A stretch of DNA of 6,363 nt from an uncultured Slackia sp. (GTDB lineage Bacteria > Actinomycetota > Coriobacteriia > Coriobacteriales > Eggerthellaceae), in contig CAKUEV010000114.1 in the NCBI GenBank assembly GCA_934646845.1, positions 1 through 6,363 on the forward strand. Reading direction: 5' to 3'. Both the position numbers and the translations under genes were made by a program. The notes under the pieces were generated by a model. The model searched no databases. It saw only the letters and a list, made by a program, of their open reading frames with translations, and had not been told where the DNA came from. This document shows, one piece after another, positions 6,007 to 6,363 of this stretch (position 1 is its first letter; the number at the start of each line of letters is the position of its first letter).

Positions 6007-6336
6007 GAGTAAATCCGATTATCGAGCCTCTGTTCCCGCGTCGGAACGGAGGCTTTTTCTTTGGCTATTTACTCCCTTTCACCTGCAATTTCGCGATTTA
6101 CTCCCCGTGTTTCGAGACGGCAAGGCACGGGGCGGTATTCGGAGGAATGGGAGTAAGGATTTATCCCGAGTGAGTAGACGCGCGATTTTTGTCCCCGAGA
6201 ACGAAAAGGGGCCGTTTTAGGTCCTTTGAAACTCAAATCGAACTCAATAGGCTTTTCGGCGGTCTCCGCATGGCGTTTCCCCAGGTCGTTAATGGGGAGT
6301 AAAGAATCTCGCCGCCTCAATGAAAACGGGAGTAAC
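6007..6336. repeat. Cluster of GGGAGTAAA motifs in both orientations
   Basis: Six clear copies of a core motif GGGAGTAA(AT) are seen. On the + strand: 6007-6014 (GAGTAAAT, preceded by GGT), 6149-6156, 6295-6303 and 6328-6335. On the - strand: 6067-6076 and 6096-6105, both exactly ATTTACTCCC. Degenerate copies are ATTTATCCC (6159-6167) and GAGTAG (6172-6177). Copies 6067 and 6328 share TGAAA just upstream of the motif, with two extra bases in one. Copies 6096 and 6295 share the ten-mer GGGGAGTAAA. These four therefore form an outer and an inner inverted pair around a centre where GGGAGTAAGGATTTATCCC makes its own bulged hairpin. A six-base core would be expected well under once by chance in this length. 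Identity and function are unknown: a non-coding mobile-element relic or a binding-site array are both possible. Confidence 0.7.
6025..6062 (+). terminator. Strong intrinsic terminator downstream of guaA
   Basis: AGCCTCTGTTCC (6025-6036) pairs with GGAACGGAGGCT (6043-6054) to form an uninterrupted 12-bp stem with one T-G wobble and a six-base loop. The T run TTTTT-C-TTT follows (6054-6062). This is a textbook + strand terminator. There is no T run on the other side, so it works in one direction only. It sits 115 bases after guaA and either backs up the first hairpin or ends a small separate RNA. Confidence 0.92.
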
Positions 6337-6363
6337 CAAGGGAAATGCCGCGGTGTGCTGCCG

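Larger units (their letters stand above)
5911..6363. other. Gene-free region downstream of guaA
   Basis: I see no supported protein or tRNA gene in these 453 bases. They hold two terminator-like hairpins (5915-5937 and 6025-6062), a small CGGC-AAA-GCCG hairpin (5982-5992), and a cluster of GGGAGTAAA motifs from 6007 to 6336. Other local structure includes a 7-bp inverted repeat CCCCGTG/CACGGGG (6103-6109 with 6126-6132), a CCCC/GGGG hairpin (6193-6196 with 6208-6211), and two AACTCAA copies 11 bases apart (6230 and 6241). The two short open frames that cross it lack ribosome binding sites. Confidence 0.7.

Noticed and set aside
6002..6220. 72-residue open frame on the + strand
   Set aside because: It runs straight through the strong terminator hairpin and its T run, has no ribosome binding site, and has no recognisable features.
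6069..6320. 83-residue open frame on the - strand within the motif cluster
   Set aside because: It begins at a TTG without a ribosome binding site, is basic and unstructured-looking, and is made largely of the repeated non-coding segment. It could only be rescued by conservation data.
6007..6336. GGGAGTAAA copies as a CRISPR array
   Set aside because: Copies are only 8-10 bases, in both orientations, with irregular spacing from about 29 to over 100 bases, and there are no cas genes.

Overview
The window looks like chromosomal DNA from a fairly GC-rich bacterium that often starts genes with GTG. The gene set, start-codon use and composition would fit an actinobacterium, perhaps a Coriobacteriia/Eggerthellaceae member. 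That placement is an inference from general impression; no marker here proves it.

Five protein genes all lie on the + strand. (1) 1-639 is the 3' part of an NhaC-superfamily Na+/H+ antiporter, entering from the left edge. (2) 904-1665 is a six-or-so-helix membrane protein of the ferric-reductase-like/MsrQ type, in which two expected haem-ligand histidines appear to be glutamines. (3) 1779-2624 is uracil-DNA glycosylase (ung), carrying an insertion of about 50 residues. (4) 2851-4146 is a ClC-family chloride channel/transporter of the YfeO-like kind. (5) 4309-5910 is a complete GMP synthase (guaA). For genes 3, 4 and 5 the best ribosome binding site points to a GTG start downstream of the longest open frame.

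The genes do not look like one operon. Gaps run from 113 to 264 bases. Most gaps hold a terminator-like hairpin and at least a weak -10-like element, so they are probably separate transcription units. The functions are also unrelated: ion exchange, a redox membrane protein, DNA repair, anion transport and purine synthesis. The guaA gap can fold into a bulged stem-loop just upstream of its Shine-Dalgarno sequence.

The last 453 bases (5911-6363) hold no convincing gene. They begin with a short terminator-like hairpin and then a very strong intrinsic terminator (6025-6062). Around and beyond this is a dense cluster of a short motif, GGGAGTAAA, in both orientations: six clear copies in about 330 bases, plus degenerate ones. 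The four outer copies of the part beyond the terminator form nested inverted arms, like a small non-coding mobile element or an array of protein-binding sites. This cluster is the most unexplained signal in the window.
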